Source: UBA2450 sp045132035 (GTDB lineage Bacteria > Bacillota_I > Bacilli_A > RFN20 > CAG-826). From it: a stretch of DNA of 52,491 nucleotides. Both the position numbers and the translations under genes were made by a program. Below the pieces are notes generated by a model. That model was not told where the DNA came from. It did no database searches and saw only the letters and a list, made by a program, of their open reading frames with translations. Shown here piece by piece: positions 40,881 to 48,280 of the stretch. The stretch is from assembly GCA_045132035.1 (NCBI GenBank), contig JBGURM010000001.1, forward strand, positions 1-52,491. Direction: 5' to 3'. Position 1 is the first letter of the stretch, and the number at the start of each line of letters is the position of its first letter.

Positions 40881-42077
40881 CTACGAATTCTTACTTTCGA
40901 ACTCTAAAGAGTTGATTAATTTCGCTTTGACGTGATCAAATTCTTCGTCTTTAGAAGAGTATTCGATGATTTTCGCGAATTGTTGTTTTAAAAACACGCT
41001 GATACATAAATAGAAGACAACAAAGGTGATATTGAATGTCTTTGTTAATGTAGTTGTTAGAATGATTGCTAATAGCAATAGTCCAACTTCTAAATATGTA
41101 ACGATGTTTCTACTAAACCCTAACTTATACGATTCATCTCTCGCATTGGTGACCAGTAGTTTGAACTGTTGATCGTTTTCTGAATCCAAAATTTCTTTTT
41201 CTTTGTCCACGACTTCTGCTTCTTTATTTTTAAAATATGGACCATAAACAAGGACTTGAAACGCCGCTAATAGGAGAGGCAAGAAAACATAAATCGCATT
41301 AATAGAAGCGTTCATTACCAAAATGATTGAAATAAAGACAGCGATTAAACAAGAATAGATGAAATTAGGCAAGATAGTTAAAGATATAACTCGATATTTT
41401 TCAATTGTAATGAATATTTCATTATAGTCTTTTTCTTCACCTTTAAATTGATAAGAGAAGATATTTTCATCCATCCTTTTCATCGCTCCCACTAGATTAC
41501 CTCTAAAGATGATTTCAAAGATTAAAAATAAGGCGAAAAAGATAATTGGGAGATAAATTTGAGGATTACTAACAAAATATGTACCAAGAAGTAGACTTAT
41601 TCCACTTAGGATTTGAAATATAGGGAGAGATATCTTGTCCTTTTTAGAGATAAAATCTGGAAATACTTCTTTACATTTTGTTTTTGTGAACTCAAACACC
41701 ACTAACGCTCTTTGATTCCATTCTTTAAAGAATAATTCAGTGTTAATCTTTCTTTTTCCGATTTCTGGGTCATAAACTGTGACAAATCTTGGGTTAGCTT
41801 TTAAAACAAGCACACTATGACGTTGTTTCTTCCTTTGTAGAGTGACGACGATTGGAAAGGTACTACATTTAAATAGTTCCTCTGGTTGAGAAATCTTAAT
41901 TCCTCTAAGAGTCATTTGATGCTCTTTAGCAATATTAGTAAGTTCAAGAAAACTATAAGCATCGCCTTTAGTAGATTGAAGATAAAGATAGTTTCGATCC
42001 TTATGATAATTTGCGAGCATCATTTTTAGGCAAGCAAAACCGCAATCTTGTTCACCTAATTGGGATATAAAATACAT
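40881..42077 (-). CDS. C39-peptidase membrane protein lacking the ABC ATPase domain
   Basis: 398 aa from the ATG at 42077, chosen because AGAAGGAGG lies just before it; an in-frame ATG at 42188 lies in the loop of the dnaJ terminator. Residues 1-125 are a C39 cysteine protease with an intact site: QLGEQDCGFACL (Cys12), RHSVLVL (His87) and VYDPEIG (Asp103). Then about six transmembrane segments in three pairs (about 140-385), laid out like the membrane domain of peptidase-containing bacteriocin exporters. The nucleotide-binding domain is missing: there is no Walker A or B. Substrate and partner unknown; no double-glycine precursor gene was seen nearby. Confidence 0.8.
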   Translation of the reverse strand: MYFISQLGEQDCGFACLKMMLANYHKDRNYLYLQSTKGDAYSFLELTNIAKEHQMTLRGIKISQPEELFKCSTFPIVVTLQRKKQRHSVLVLKANPRFVTVYDPEIGKRKINTELFFKEWNQRALVVFEFTKTKCKEVFPDFISKKDKISLPIFQILSGISLLLGTYFVSNPQIYLPIIFFALFLIFEIIFRGNLVGAMKRMDENIFSYQFKGEEKDYNEIFITIEKYRVISLTILPNFIYSCLIAVFISIILVMNASINAIYVFLPLLLAAFQVLVYGPYFKNKEAEVVDKEKEILDSENDQQFKLLVTNARDESYKLGFSRNIVTYLEVGLLLLAIILTTTLTKTFNITFVVFYLCISVFLKQQFAKIIEYSSKDEEFDHVKAKLINSLEFESKNS

Positions 42078-42177
42078 TTGTTCCTCCTTCTGAAGAGAAA
42101 AAGTCCCTTCACTATAAATAAGAGGAGGAAAATGCGATTTTTTTGAAAATTTTCTTAAACTTTTTTTGAAAAAATTA

Positions 42178-42202
42178 AAAAGACCCATAGGGTCTTATTT
42201 TT
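42178..42202 (-). terminator. Terminator of the hrcA-grpE-dnaK-dnaJ operon
   Basis: AGACCC (42181-42186) pairs with GGGTCT (42190-42195), ATA loop, T-runs following on the - strand. The dnaJ stop codon overlaps the stem. Confidence 0.85.
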
Positions 42203-43325
42203 TGAACATTTTTTTGAATTTCTCAAATAGTGAGTCATCTTTCTTACTAGCGTCCCGATATGCCTCGAGTGCTTCTTTTTGCTTCTTGTTGAGTGAAGTT
42301 GGGCACTTAATATCGAGGTGAACATATTGGTCACCTGGCTTACCAGTTCGTAAATCTTTAATTCCTTGTCCTTTTAAGCGAAGAATTTGTCCAGGTTGAG
42401 TTCCTTCAGGAACAGTCATTGTCATATCCCCGTTAACAGTTGGGATATCAATTTTAGTTCCTAATATCGCATCAACGAAATCGAGTGGAACATTAAGATG
42501 GATATCATTTCTTTCACGTTTGAAATATGGATGTTCTTTGATATTGATTTCAATATAGAGGTCACCATGTTCTCCTCCATTTTTACCAGCGCCGCCCATA
42601 CCCGCTAAACGGATTTGTTGACCATCATTGATTCCAACTGGAATATGAATCTTTTGAACTTTCTTGATACGTTTATAGCCATTTCCGTTACAAACGGAAC
42701 ATTTCTTAGAAACAATTTTTCCTCTTCCACCACAATCAGGACAGACAGTCTCTGTACTTACCATTCCGAATATACTTCTAGTTTGGCGAGTAACTGAGCC
42801 ACGTCCTTTACAGGTTGGACAAGTTTTGACATCGCTAGGTGAATCCGCTCCACTTCCATGACAATGTGGACAATCATCATCAAAATCGAATGACACTTCT
42901 TCATCTTTTCCGTTCACCGCATCCATAAATTCGACGCGTAAATGCATAAGAACATCATCGCCACGGATTGGTCCAGTTTGTCTACGACTACGTGAAGCAC
43001 CTCCACCAAAGAAGCTACCGAAGATATCACCTAAATTAATATCTTCTCCGCCAAAGCCGAATCCGCTGAATGGATTACCTCCAGCAGGTCCACCGCCTGT
43101 TTGATCAAACGCTGCATGACCAAATTGGTCATAAGCACTTCTTTTTTGGTCATCGAAAAGGATGTCATATGCTTCTTGGATCTCTTTAAACTTCGCTTCA
43201 TCACCAGTTTCTTTGTTATCTGGGTGATATTTTTTAGCAAGTTTACGATAAGCTGACTTGATTTCATCTTTAGAAGCAGTTTTCGCTACCCCTAAGACTT
43301 CATAGTAATCTCGTTTTGTTGCCAT
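42195..43325 (-). CDS. dnaJ: Chaperone DnaJ
   Basis: 376 aa type I J-protein, cochaperone of DnaK. J domain with HPDNKETG (HPD near 33-35), Gly/Phe-rich linker (about 75-110), four zinc-finger CxxCxGxG repeats (CPHCHGSG, CPTCKGRG, CPDCGGRG, CSVCNGNG, about 145-210) and the C-terminal substrate-binding domain. GAAAGGAC precedes the ATG. Last gene of the HrcA-controlled operon; a GC-rich hairpin sits between dnaK and this gene. Confidence 0.98.
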   Translation of the reverse strand: MATKRDYYEVLGVAKTASKDEIKSAYRKLAKKYHPDNKETGDEAKFKEIQEAYDILFDDQKRSAYDQFGHAAFDQTGGGPAGGNPFSGFGFGGEDINLGDIFGSFFGGGASRSRRQTGPIRGDDVLMHLRVEFMDAVNGKDEEVSFDFDDDCPHCHGSGADSPSDVKTCPTCKGRGSVTRQTRSIFGMVSTETVCPDCGGRGKIVSKKCSVCNGNGYKRIKKVQKIHIPVGINDGQQIRLAGMGGAGKNGGEHGDLYIEINIKEHPYFKRERNDIHLNVPLDFVDAILGTKIDIPTVNGDMTMTVPEGTQPGQILRLKGQGIKDLRTGKPGDQYVHLDIKCPTSLNKKQKEALEAYRDASKKDDSLFEKFKKMFKK

Positions 43326-43340
43326 ATTAGTCCTTTCTTA

Positions 43341-43371
43341 CCACCAAAGAGGGCATTTGCCCTCCTTGTGG
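43341..43371 (-). ncRNA. Hairpin in the dnaK-dnaJ intercistronic mRNA
   Basis: On the - strand GAGGGC-AAAT-GCCCTC forms a perfect stem that extends through CCAC...GTGG with a small bulge. No T-run follows; the next bases are the dnaJ ribosome site, so it is not a normal terminator. It may lower dnaJ translation or protect the dnaK message. Confidence 0.55.
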
Positions 43372-43387
43372 AAATAGTTGATATTAA

Positions 43388-45220
43388 TTACGCTTTGTTT
43401 TTATCGGAGTAGTCAGCGTCCACTACATCGTCTGGGTTGCTACCTGGGGTGCCATTACCTGGGTTACCACCTTGAGCACCAGCTTGACCGCCTTGTTGAC
43501 CTTGCATATAGGCAGCGGCTTGTTCTAATTCAGAGATTCTCTTTTTAAGAGTTTCGATATCATTATTATCTAAAGCAGTCTTAAGTTCATCTCTTAATTT
43601 TTGTGTTTGTTCTTTTTGAGTTGGGTCGATGCTATCGCCTTTTTCTTGTAAAGAAAGGTCAATATCATTAATTAAGGTTTCAGCCTTATTTTTGATTTCG
43701 GTTTCTTCTTTACGTTTAGCATCTGCTTCAGCGTTTTCTTCAGCTTCTCTAACCATTCTATCGATATCTTCTTTAGATAATCCGTTAGAACCACTGATGG
43801 TAATTTGTTGTTCTTTTTGAGTATCTAAGTCTTTAGCGGTAACTTTAACGATGCCGTTAACGTCGATAGAGAATGTGACTTCAATTCTTGGTTCACCACG
43901 TCTTGCTGGTTTAATACCAGTTAATTGGAAGTGACCTAATAATTTATTGTCATGGGCCATTGGTCTTTCGCCTTGATAAACTGAGATATCAACAGCAGGT
44001 TGATTATCAGCAGCGGTTGAGAAGATTTGGCTTTGTGTGGTTGGAATTGTGGTATTTCTCTTAATAAGAGGAGTGAGGACTCCGCCTAAGGTTTCAATAC
44101 CTAAGGTAAGAGGAGTGACATCGAGAAGGACAACGTCCTTAACATCACCACTAACGACACCACCTTGATAAGCAGCACCGATAGAAACAGCTTCATCTGG
44201 GTTAACAGATAAGTTTGGTTTCTTGCCTGTTAATTGAGCGACTAATTCTTGAACGGCTGGCATACGGATAGATCCACCGATTAATAAGACTTGGTCTAAT
44301 TCACTTGCGGACATATTCGCATCGGCTAAAGCACGTCTAACTGGTTCTTCACATCTCTTTAAGAGGTGTCTTGTTAAGTCTTGGAATTTCGCTCTTGTGA
44401 GAGTGTATTCAAAGTGGACTGGTCCATTAGCGTTCATTGAAATGAATGGAAGAGAGATTGTTGTGTCTAAGGAAGAAGATAATTCAATCTTTGCCTTTTC
44501 AGCAGCTTCTCTAATTCTTTGCATACTACCTTTATCGGTAATAGTCACACCACTTTGTTCTTTGATTTGAGCTTTGATATATTGATCGACGACTTCATCC
44601 CAGTCATCACCACCTAAGTGGTTATCTCCAGCGGTAGAAACAACTTCGAATGTGCCATCCCCAATATCAAGGATAGAGACATCGAATGTACCACCACCTA
44701 AGTCAAAGACTAAGATTTTTTCGGATTTGTCGGTTTGTAAGCCATAGGCTAATGCGGCTGCGGTTGGTTCGTTAATAATACGGACAACATCTAAGCCAGC
44801 GATTTGACCAGCGTCTTTGGTCGCTTGTCTTTGAGAGTCATTGAAGTAAGCAGGAACAGTAATAACTGCCTTTTTCACTTCGTGACCGATGTGTGCTTCA
44901 GCGTATTTCTTCATGTAAGCAAGAATTTTCGCTGAGATTTCTTGTGGGGTGAAGTCTTTATTCACACAGTTAATGTGAACTTTTTCTGCACTACCCATCT
45001 TTCTTTTAATAGATGAGACTGTATCTGGGTTAGTACTCGCTTGTCTTTTAGCAGCGTTACCAACGATTTCTTCACCACTTGCTTTAAAAGCAACAACTGA
45101 TGGAGTGGTCATTGTTCCTTCTGGAGAAGGGATGACTTTGACAGTGCCATCTGCTTGTAAATAGGAAACAACTGAGTTAGTTGTACCAAGGTCAATACCT
45201 AAGATAATTTCTTTTGCCAT
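43388..45220 (-). CDS. dnaK: Chaperone DnaK (Hsp70)
   Basis: 610 aa. ATPase domain (DLGTTNSVV near 10-18, VPAYFNDSQRQATKDAG, INEPTAAALAYG, DLGGGTFDVSI, LIGGSIRMPAVQ), linker VLLDVTPLTLGIETLGG, substrate-binding domain, helical lid and an unusual Gly/Gln-rich C-terminal tail (QGQQGGQAGAQGGNPGNG) ending near DDVVDADY. GGAGG before the ATG. The expected GG in the phosphate loop reads GGSIRMP rather than GGSTRMP, a single change. Third gene of the operon. Confidence 0.98.
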   Translation of the reverse strand: MAKEIILGIDLGTTNSVVSYLQADGTVKVIPSPEGTMTTPSVVAFKASGEEIVGNAAKRQASTNPDTVSSIKRKMGSAEKVHINCVNKDFTPQEISAKILAYMKKYAEAHIGHEVKKAVITVPAYFNDSQRQATKDAGQIAGLDVVRIINEPTAAALAYGLQTDKSEKILVFDLGGGTFDVSILDIGDGTFEVVSTAGDNHLGGDDWDEVVDQYIKAQIKEQSGVTITDKGSMQRIREAAEKAKIELSSSLDTTISLPFISMNANGPVHFEYTLTRAKFQDLTRHLLKRCEEPVRRALADANMSASELDQVLLIGGSIRMPAVQELVAQLTGKKPNLSVNPDEAVSIGAAYQGGVVSGDVKDVVLLDVTPLTLGIETLGGVLTPLIKRNTTIPTTQSQIFSTAADNQPAVDISVYQGERPMAHDNKLLGHFQLTGIKPARRGEPRIEVTFSIDVNGIVKVTAKDLDTQKEQQITISGSNGLSKEDIDRMVREAEENAEADAKRKEETEIKNKAETLINDIDLSLQEKGDSIDPTQKEQTQKLRDELKTALDNNDIETLKKRISELEQAAAYMQGQQGGQAGAQGGNPGNGTPGSNPDDVVDADYSDKNKA

Positions 45221-45233
45221 AATTTATTTCCTC

Positions 45234-45791
45234 CTATGCATCAGATTCTTCTTCTGATTGATTATTGTTATCTTTTTCAATTTCTTTATGAACACTCACT
45301 TGGACCCCGGCAGGTCTAATGATGCGATCATGAAGTTTGTATCCTTTTGTGTAAACTTTGACAACTTTGTTGTCTTCGTCTCCTTCCACTGTATCGACAG
45401 CGTTCATCGTCACTGGTGAGAAGGTATCTCCAATATTTGGAGAGACTTCACTAACGCCTTCGTTTTCTAAAACGGAAACAAGGTTACGATAGATGAATTG
45501 GAAGCCGATTAGATAGTTCTTTAAGGTTGGATCTTCAGGTTCGTTTCCTAACGCCATATGGAAGCTATCTAGAATTGGAAGAAGTTCTTCAATAAACCCT
45601 TCAGTTCGATACTTTAACGACTCACGATAATCTCTTTCAAGATTATTTCTGAGGTTTTTCGTATCGGCGTACGCTCGATAATATTCATTTTTCCAGTGTT
45701 CAACATCCGCTTGTAACTTTTCGAGTTCTTCCTGGAGTTTTTCCACTTTCTTTTTTTCTTTCTTATTTAATTCTTCAGTTTTCTCCGCCAT
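45234..45791 (-). CDS. grpE: Nucleotide exchange factor GrpE
   Basis: 185 aa from the ATG at 45791, which has AAAGGAGG 8 bases upstream; an in-frame upstream ATG at 45827 lies within hrcA and lacks such a site. Long N-terminal coiled coil (about 1-55), helix with YYRAYADTKNLRNNLERD, then the beta domain that grips DnaK (ENEGVSEVSPNIGDTFSPVTMNAV split as ENEGVSEV, GDTFSPVTMNAV), and KGYKLHDRIIRPAGVQV. Start overlaps the hrcA 3' end by 17 bases. Confidence 0.96.
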   Translation of the reverse strand: MAEKTEELNKKEKKKVEKLQEELEKLQADVEHWKNEYYRAYADTKNLRNNLERDYRESLKYRTEGFIEELLPILDSFHMALGNEPEDPTLKNYLIGFQFIYRNLVSVLENEGVSEVSPNIGDTFSPVTMNAVDTVEGDEDNKVVKVYTKGYKLHDRIIRPAGVQVSVHKEIEKDNNNQSEEESDA

Positions 45792-46815
45792 CCGATTGGC
45801 CTCCTTTGTCGTTAAAATACTTTTCAAGTTCTTGAGAGAGATATTCTAGGGCTGAAAGAGCTTTGTCATAGTCCATTCTTTTTGGTCCCACTAGTGTGAT
45901 GGTGTTCTCACTATCAGGTCCAATACGAACTTTTGTGGTGACTATTGCGACATCTGGGTTTCCTTCAACATCTCCAATATTAATTGCTGTGTCAGAATCA
46001 CTTTCGAGTTGATAATCAACTTTCTTTAATAATGAAGCATTATCGAGTAATTTCATTACTCTCATCAATGCATCAGTATCATTTTTGAATTCTGGATGAT
46101 TGAATAATTCGTTTCGTCCATATAAAGAGAGACGATCACCAGCGAATCTAAGAAGTGATTCTAAGATTGCTTGATAGACAACATCATGAGAGACGATGTA
46201 ATCGGAGAGAACTGGTTTTAAAGATTCCATCTTGTCCACTAGTTCACTAACTGGTGTTCCCTTAAGTCGATCATTGAGGAGTTGAACGCATTTCACTATT
46301 TCATCAGGTTTGATGCTTTCATCCAAGATGAAGGTTTTGTTTTGAACATATCCTCTATCAGTAACAAAGATCGCGGTGATTGTGTTTTCGTTAATTGGAA
46401 CGAGCTGGACGCTTGCTAAGTGCTCAGCGTTTTCATCTGGTCCCATAACGATACTGACAAGATTAGTCATATGAGATATAATCTCACAGCTTCTTTTGAT
46501 TACTTCTTCAACCGATTGGATTTTGGAATCGAGAACTGATTGAAGTGAATAACGGATACTTTCGTTTAACTCTTTATCTCTAAGATGTTGACAATAATAT
46601 TCATATCCTTTTGAAGAAGGAACACGTCCAGCGCTCGTATGAGGCTTTTCGATATATCCCATCTTTTCTAGAGCAGACATTTCATTTCTAATGGTCGCAC
46701 TACTATATGGAAGTTGATATTCTTCAATTAATGTATGACTACCAACTGGTTCAGCAGTTTTGATGAAGTATTCAACAATCATTTTAAGAATTGTTTCACT
46801 ACGGGTAAGTGACAT
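45775..46815 (-). CDS. hrcA: Heat-inducible transcription repressor HrcA
   Basis: 346 aa repressor of chaperone genes, kept active by GroEL in other bacteria. N-terminal winged helix (SETILKMIVEYFIKTAEPVGS, split: SETILKMIVEYF, TAEPVGSHTL; SSATIRNEMSALEKMGYIEKPHTSAGRVPS in parts SSATIRNEM, GYIEKPHTSAGRVPS), GAF-like middle domain, and C-terminal end. The start at 46815 is chosen for its AAGGAAGGAG; an upstream ATG at 46851 lies inside the CIRCE element. First gene of the operon and target of its own operators. Confidence 0.96.
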   Translation of the reverse strand: MSLTRSETILKMIVEYFIKTAEPVGSHTLIEEYQLPYSSATIRNEMSALEKMGYIEKPHTSAGRVPSSKGYEYYCQHLRDKELNESIRYSLQSVLDSKIQSVEEVIKRSCEIISHMTNLVSIVMGPDENAEHLASVQLVPINENTITAIFVTDRGYVQNKTFILDESIKPDEIVKCVQLLNDRLKGTPVSELVDKMESLKPVLSDYIVSHDVVYQAILESLLRFAGDRLSLYGRNELFNHPEFKNDTDALMRVMKLLDNASLLKKVDYQLESDSDTAINIGDVEGNPDVAIVTTKVRIGPDSENTITLVGPKRMDYDKALSALEYLSQELEKYFNDKGGQSDGGEN

Positions 46816-46831
46816 AATCTGCTCCTTCCTT

Positions 46832-46858
46832 TTAGCACTATTCACTCTCAAGTGCTAA
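46832..46858. promoter_or_regulatory. CIRCE operator 1 (HrcA site)
   Basis: TTAGCACTA-N9-AAGTGCTAA; 8-bp perfect arms matching the consensus TTAGCACTC-N9-GAGTGCTAA. Lies just downstream of the hrcA -10. Confidence 0.92.
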
Positions 46859-46862
46859 TTCT

Positions 46863-46890
46863 ATTATATTCCAAGTGTTAGCACTGTCAA
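46863..46890 (-). promoter_or_regulatory. Sigma-A promoter of hrcA operon
   Basis: On the - strand perfect TTGACA (46890-46885), 16-base spacer, perfect TATAAT (46868-46863). The start near 46856 falls in CIRCE 1, and the -35 falls in CIRCE 2. Confidence 0.88.
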
Positions 46891-46904
46891 CAAATAAGTG
46901 CTAA
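46878..46904. promoter_or_regulatory. CIRCE operator 2 (HrcA site)
   Basis: TTAGCACTG-N9-AAGTGCTAA, 8-bp arms. Covers the -35 of the hrcA promoter. Its centre is 46 bases from the centre of CIRCE 1. Confidence 0.9.
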
Positions 46905-46907
46905 AAA

Positions 46908-46942
46908 TAAAAATTACCTAATAGGTAACTTTTTCAAAAATC
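46908..46942 (-). terminator. Terminator of hemW
   Basis: TTACCTA and TAGGTAA arms with A/T flanks (AAAAA before, TTTTT after on the - strand) between hemW and the hrcA promoter, followed by TTTTTATTTTT. Confidence 0.75.
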
Positions 46943-46959
46943 ATAAGAAAATATGTAAT

Positions 46960-48063
46960 TTAATCAAATAAATCGACAATAATTTTGTCTAAAATCATCA
47001 TTCCTTCGAAGGTTGCAGTGAGGTGATTGTCCTCTAATATTAGGTGTCCACTATTGATGTAAGAGTCGATTATTTCTTTTTTACTAATATATAAATCCTT
47101 ATTAAATAATTTATTAAAGAGAGCGAGATCTAAACCTTCACTAGTTCTTAGATTTAATAAAATCTGATATTCATATAAGTCTTTAGCCGAGACTTTTTCC
47201 TCTATTTTTTCATTAATACCTTTTAGGTATAAAGACAAATTATCAGTGTTTTTATATCTAATGTCATCGATATAGCCTGACGCTCCTAGTCCGATTCCGT
47301 AATAATGTTCATTTCTCCAATAAGTGAGATTATGTTCGCTCCTATAGTTAGGTTTTGCCCAGTTTGAGACTTCATAATGTTCATAACCATTTTTACATAA
47401 TAAATCATTCACCATTTTATATGCGTCATAAGAGAAATCATCGCTTGGAGGAAGGATGTTATTTAAGAAAAACACTGTGTGTTCATGAACAGTTAAGGAA
47501 TAGCAAGAAATATGATTTGGATTTAAAGACAAGATATTATAAATATCTTTTTCTAACATTTTAATAGAAACATTAGGTAAGCCTAATATCAAATCTAAGT
47601 TGATGTTATTAATTCCTTCTTTTCTTAAATTATTAACCGCATTAATGACATCATTAAAAGTATGATGACGATTAATTGCTTTTAACACTGTGTCATCTGT
47701 GGATTCCACTCCGATGGAGACACGATTAACTCCATATTCTTTCATCATTTTTATCTTTTGTAAAGATAATGATTCTGGATTACATTCAAATGTATATTCG
47801 GTTACACCTTTAGAAAATGGTTCAATCATTTTTAATAATTCTAAAAACAAATCATCTTCTAAAGAAGTTGGGGTTCCTCCTCCAACATAGATTGTTTTAA
47901 GTGAAGTGGAAGGTACTTCACTATTAAGTTGTTCTTTGAGCTTTTCTAAATAAGAAAGAGCGAAATTACGAAAATACTGCAACTTCGTAAAGTCACAGTA
48001 ATCGCATATAGATTCGCAAAAAGGAATATGAATATATAAGGAGTTAGCCTTATTCTTCTTCAT
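46960..48063 (-). CDS. hemW: Radical SAM protein HemW
   Basis: 367 aa. Radical SAM cluster motif IPFCESICDYCDF (CxxxCxxC) near residues 14-26, YVGGGTPTSLE near 61, ECNPESL, RVSIGVES, DLILGLP, and the HemW-type HNLTYWRNEHYYGIGLGASGY near 245-265. HemW is a haem chaperone, often mislabelled as coproporphyrinogen oxidase (HemN); true HemN carries an extra N-terminal segment absent here. Its start overlaps the end of the small membrane-protein gene by 14 bases. Conserved place between lepA and hrcA. Confidence 0.92.
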   Translation of the reverse strand: MKKNKANSLYIHIPFCESICDYCDFTKLQYFRNFALSYLEKLKEQLNSEVPSTSLKTIYVGGGTPTSLEDDLFLELLKMIEPFSKGVTEYTFECNPESLSLQKIKMMKEYGVNRVSIGVESTDDTVLKAINRHHTFNDVINAVNNLRKEGINNINLDLILGLPNVSIKMLEKDIYNILSLNPNHISCYSLTVHEHTVFFLNNILPPSDDFSYDAYKMVNDLLCKNGYEHYEVSNWAKPNYRSEHNLTYWRNEHYYGIGLGASGYIDDIRYKNTDNLSLYLKGINEKIEEKVSAKDLYEYQILLNLRTSEGLDLALFNKLFNKDLYISKKEIIDSYINSGHLILEDNHLTATFEGMMILDKIIVDLFD

Positions 48064-48271
48064 CCTTATATTCTTCTACCGCTTTAGCGGTTTCTTCATC
48101 TTCGATTGGTTTAAGGACACGATCCATCTCTTCGTGAAGGATTTGTTCTTCAGTTGGTTTATCATCATGTTTTAAACGTGGTTTTAAATATAAATAAATC
48201 AAGAAAGCGACAACGGCAATAAGGACAGCCGCTCCAAGGACTACGAGGAAGGCAATTAATTCAGTTGACAT
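48050..48271 (-). CDS. Small single-pass membrane protein of unknown function
   Basis: 73 aa. One strong transmembrane helix near the N-terminus (about 5-29, AFLVVLGAAVLIAVVAFLIYL), a short basic turn (KPRLKHD), then a very acidic tail (about 38-73). No family recognised. It lies between the Fic-fold protein gene and hemW, with GAAAGTGAG before the ATG, 9 bases after the upstream stop, and overlaps hemW by 14 bases, so the three are surely co-transcribed. Orientation with the tail in the cytoplasm follows from the positive-inside rule. Confidence 0.78.
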   Translation of the reverse strand: MSTELIAFLVVLGAAVLIAVVAFLIYLYLKPRLKHDDKPTEEQILHEEMDRVLKPIEDEETAKAVEEYKDEEE

Positions 48272-48280
48272 ATTTTATTC

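Noticed and set aside
42078..42188. N-terminal extension of the C39 protein beginning at 42188
   Set aside because: That ATG is in the loop of the dnaJ terminator, while AGAAGGAGG sits right before the ATG at 42077, which also begins exactly at the C39 domain.
46816..46851. Earlier hrcA start at 46851
   Set aside because: It would place the start in the CIRCE operator and upstream of the good ribosome site used by the ATG at 46815.
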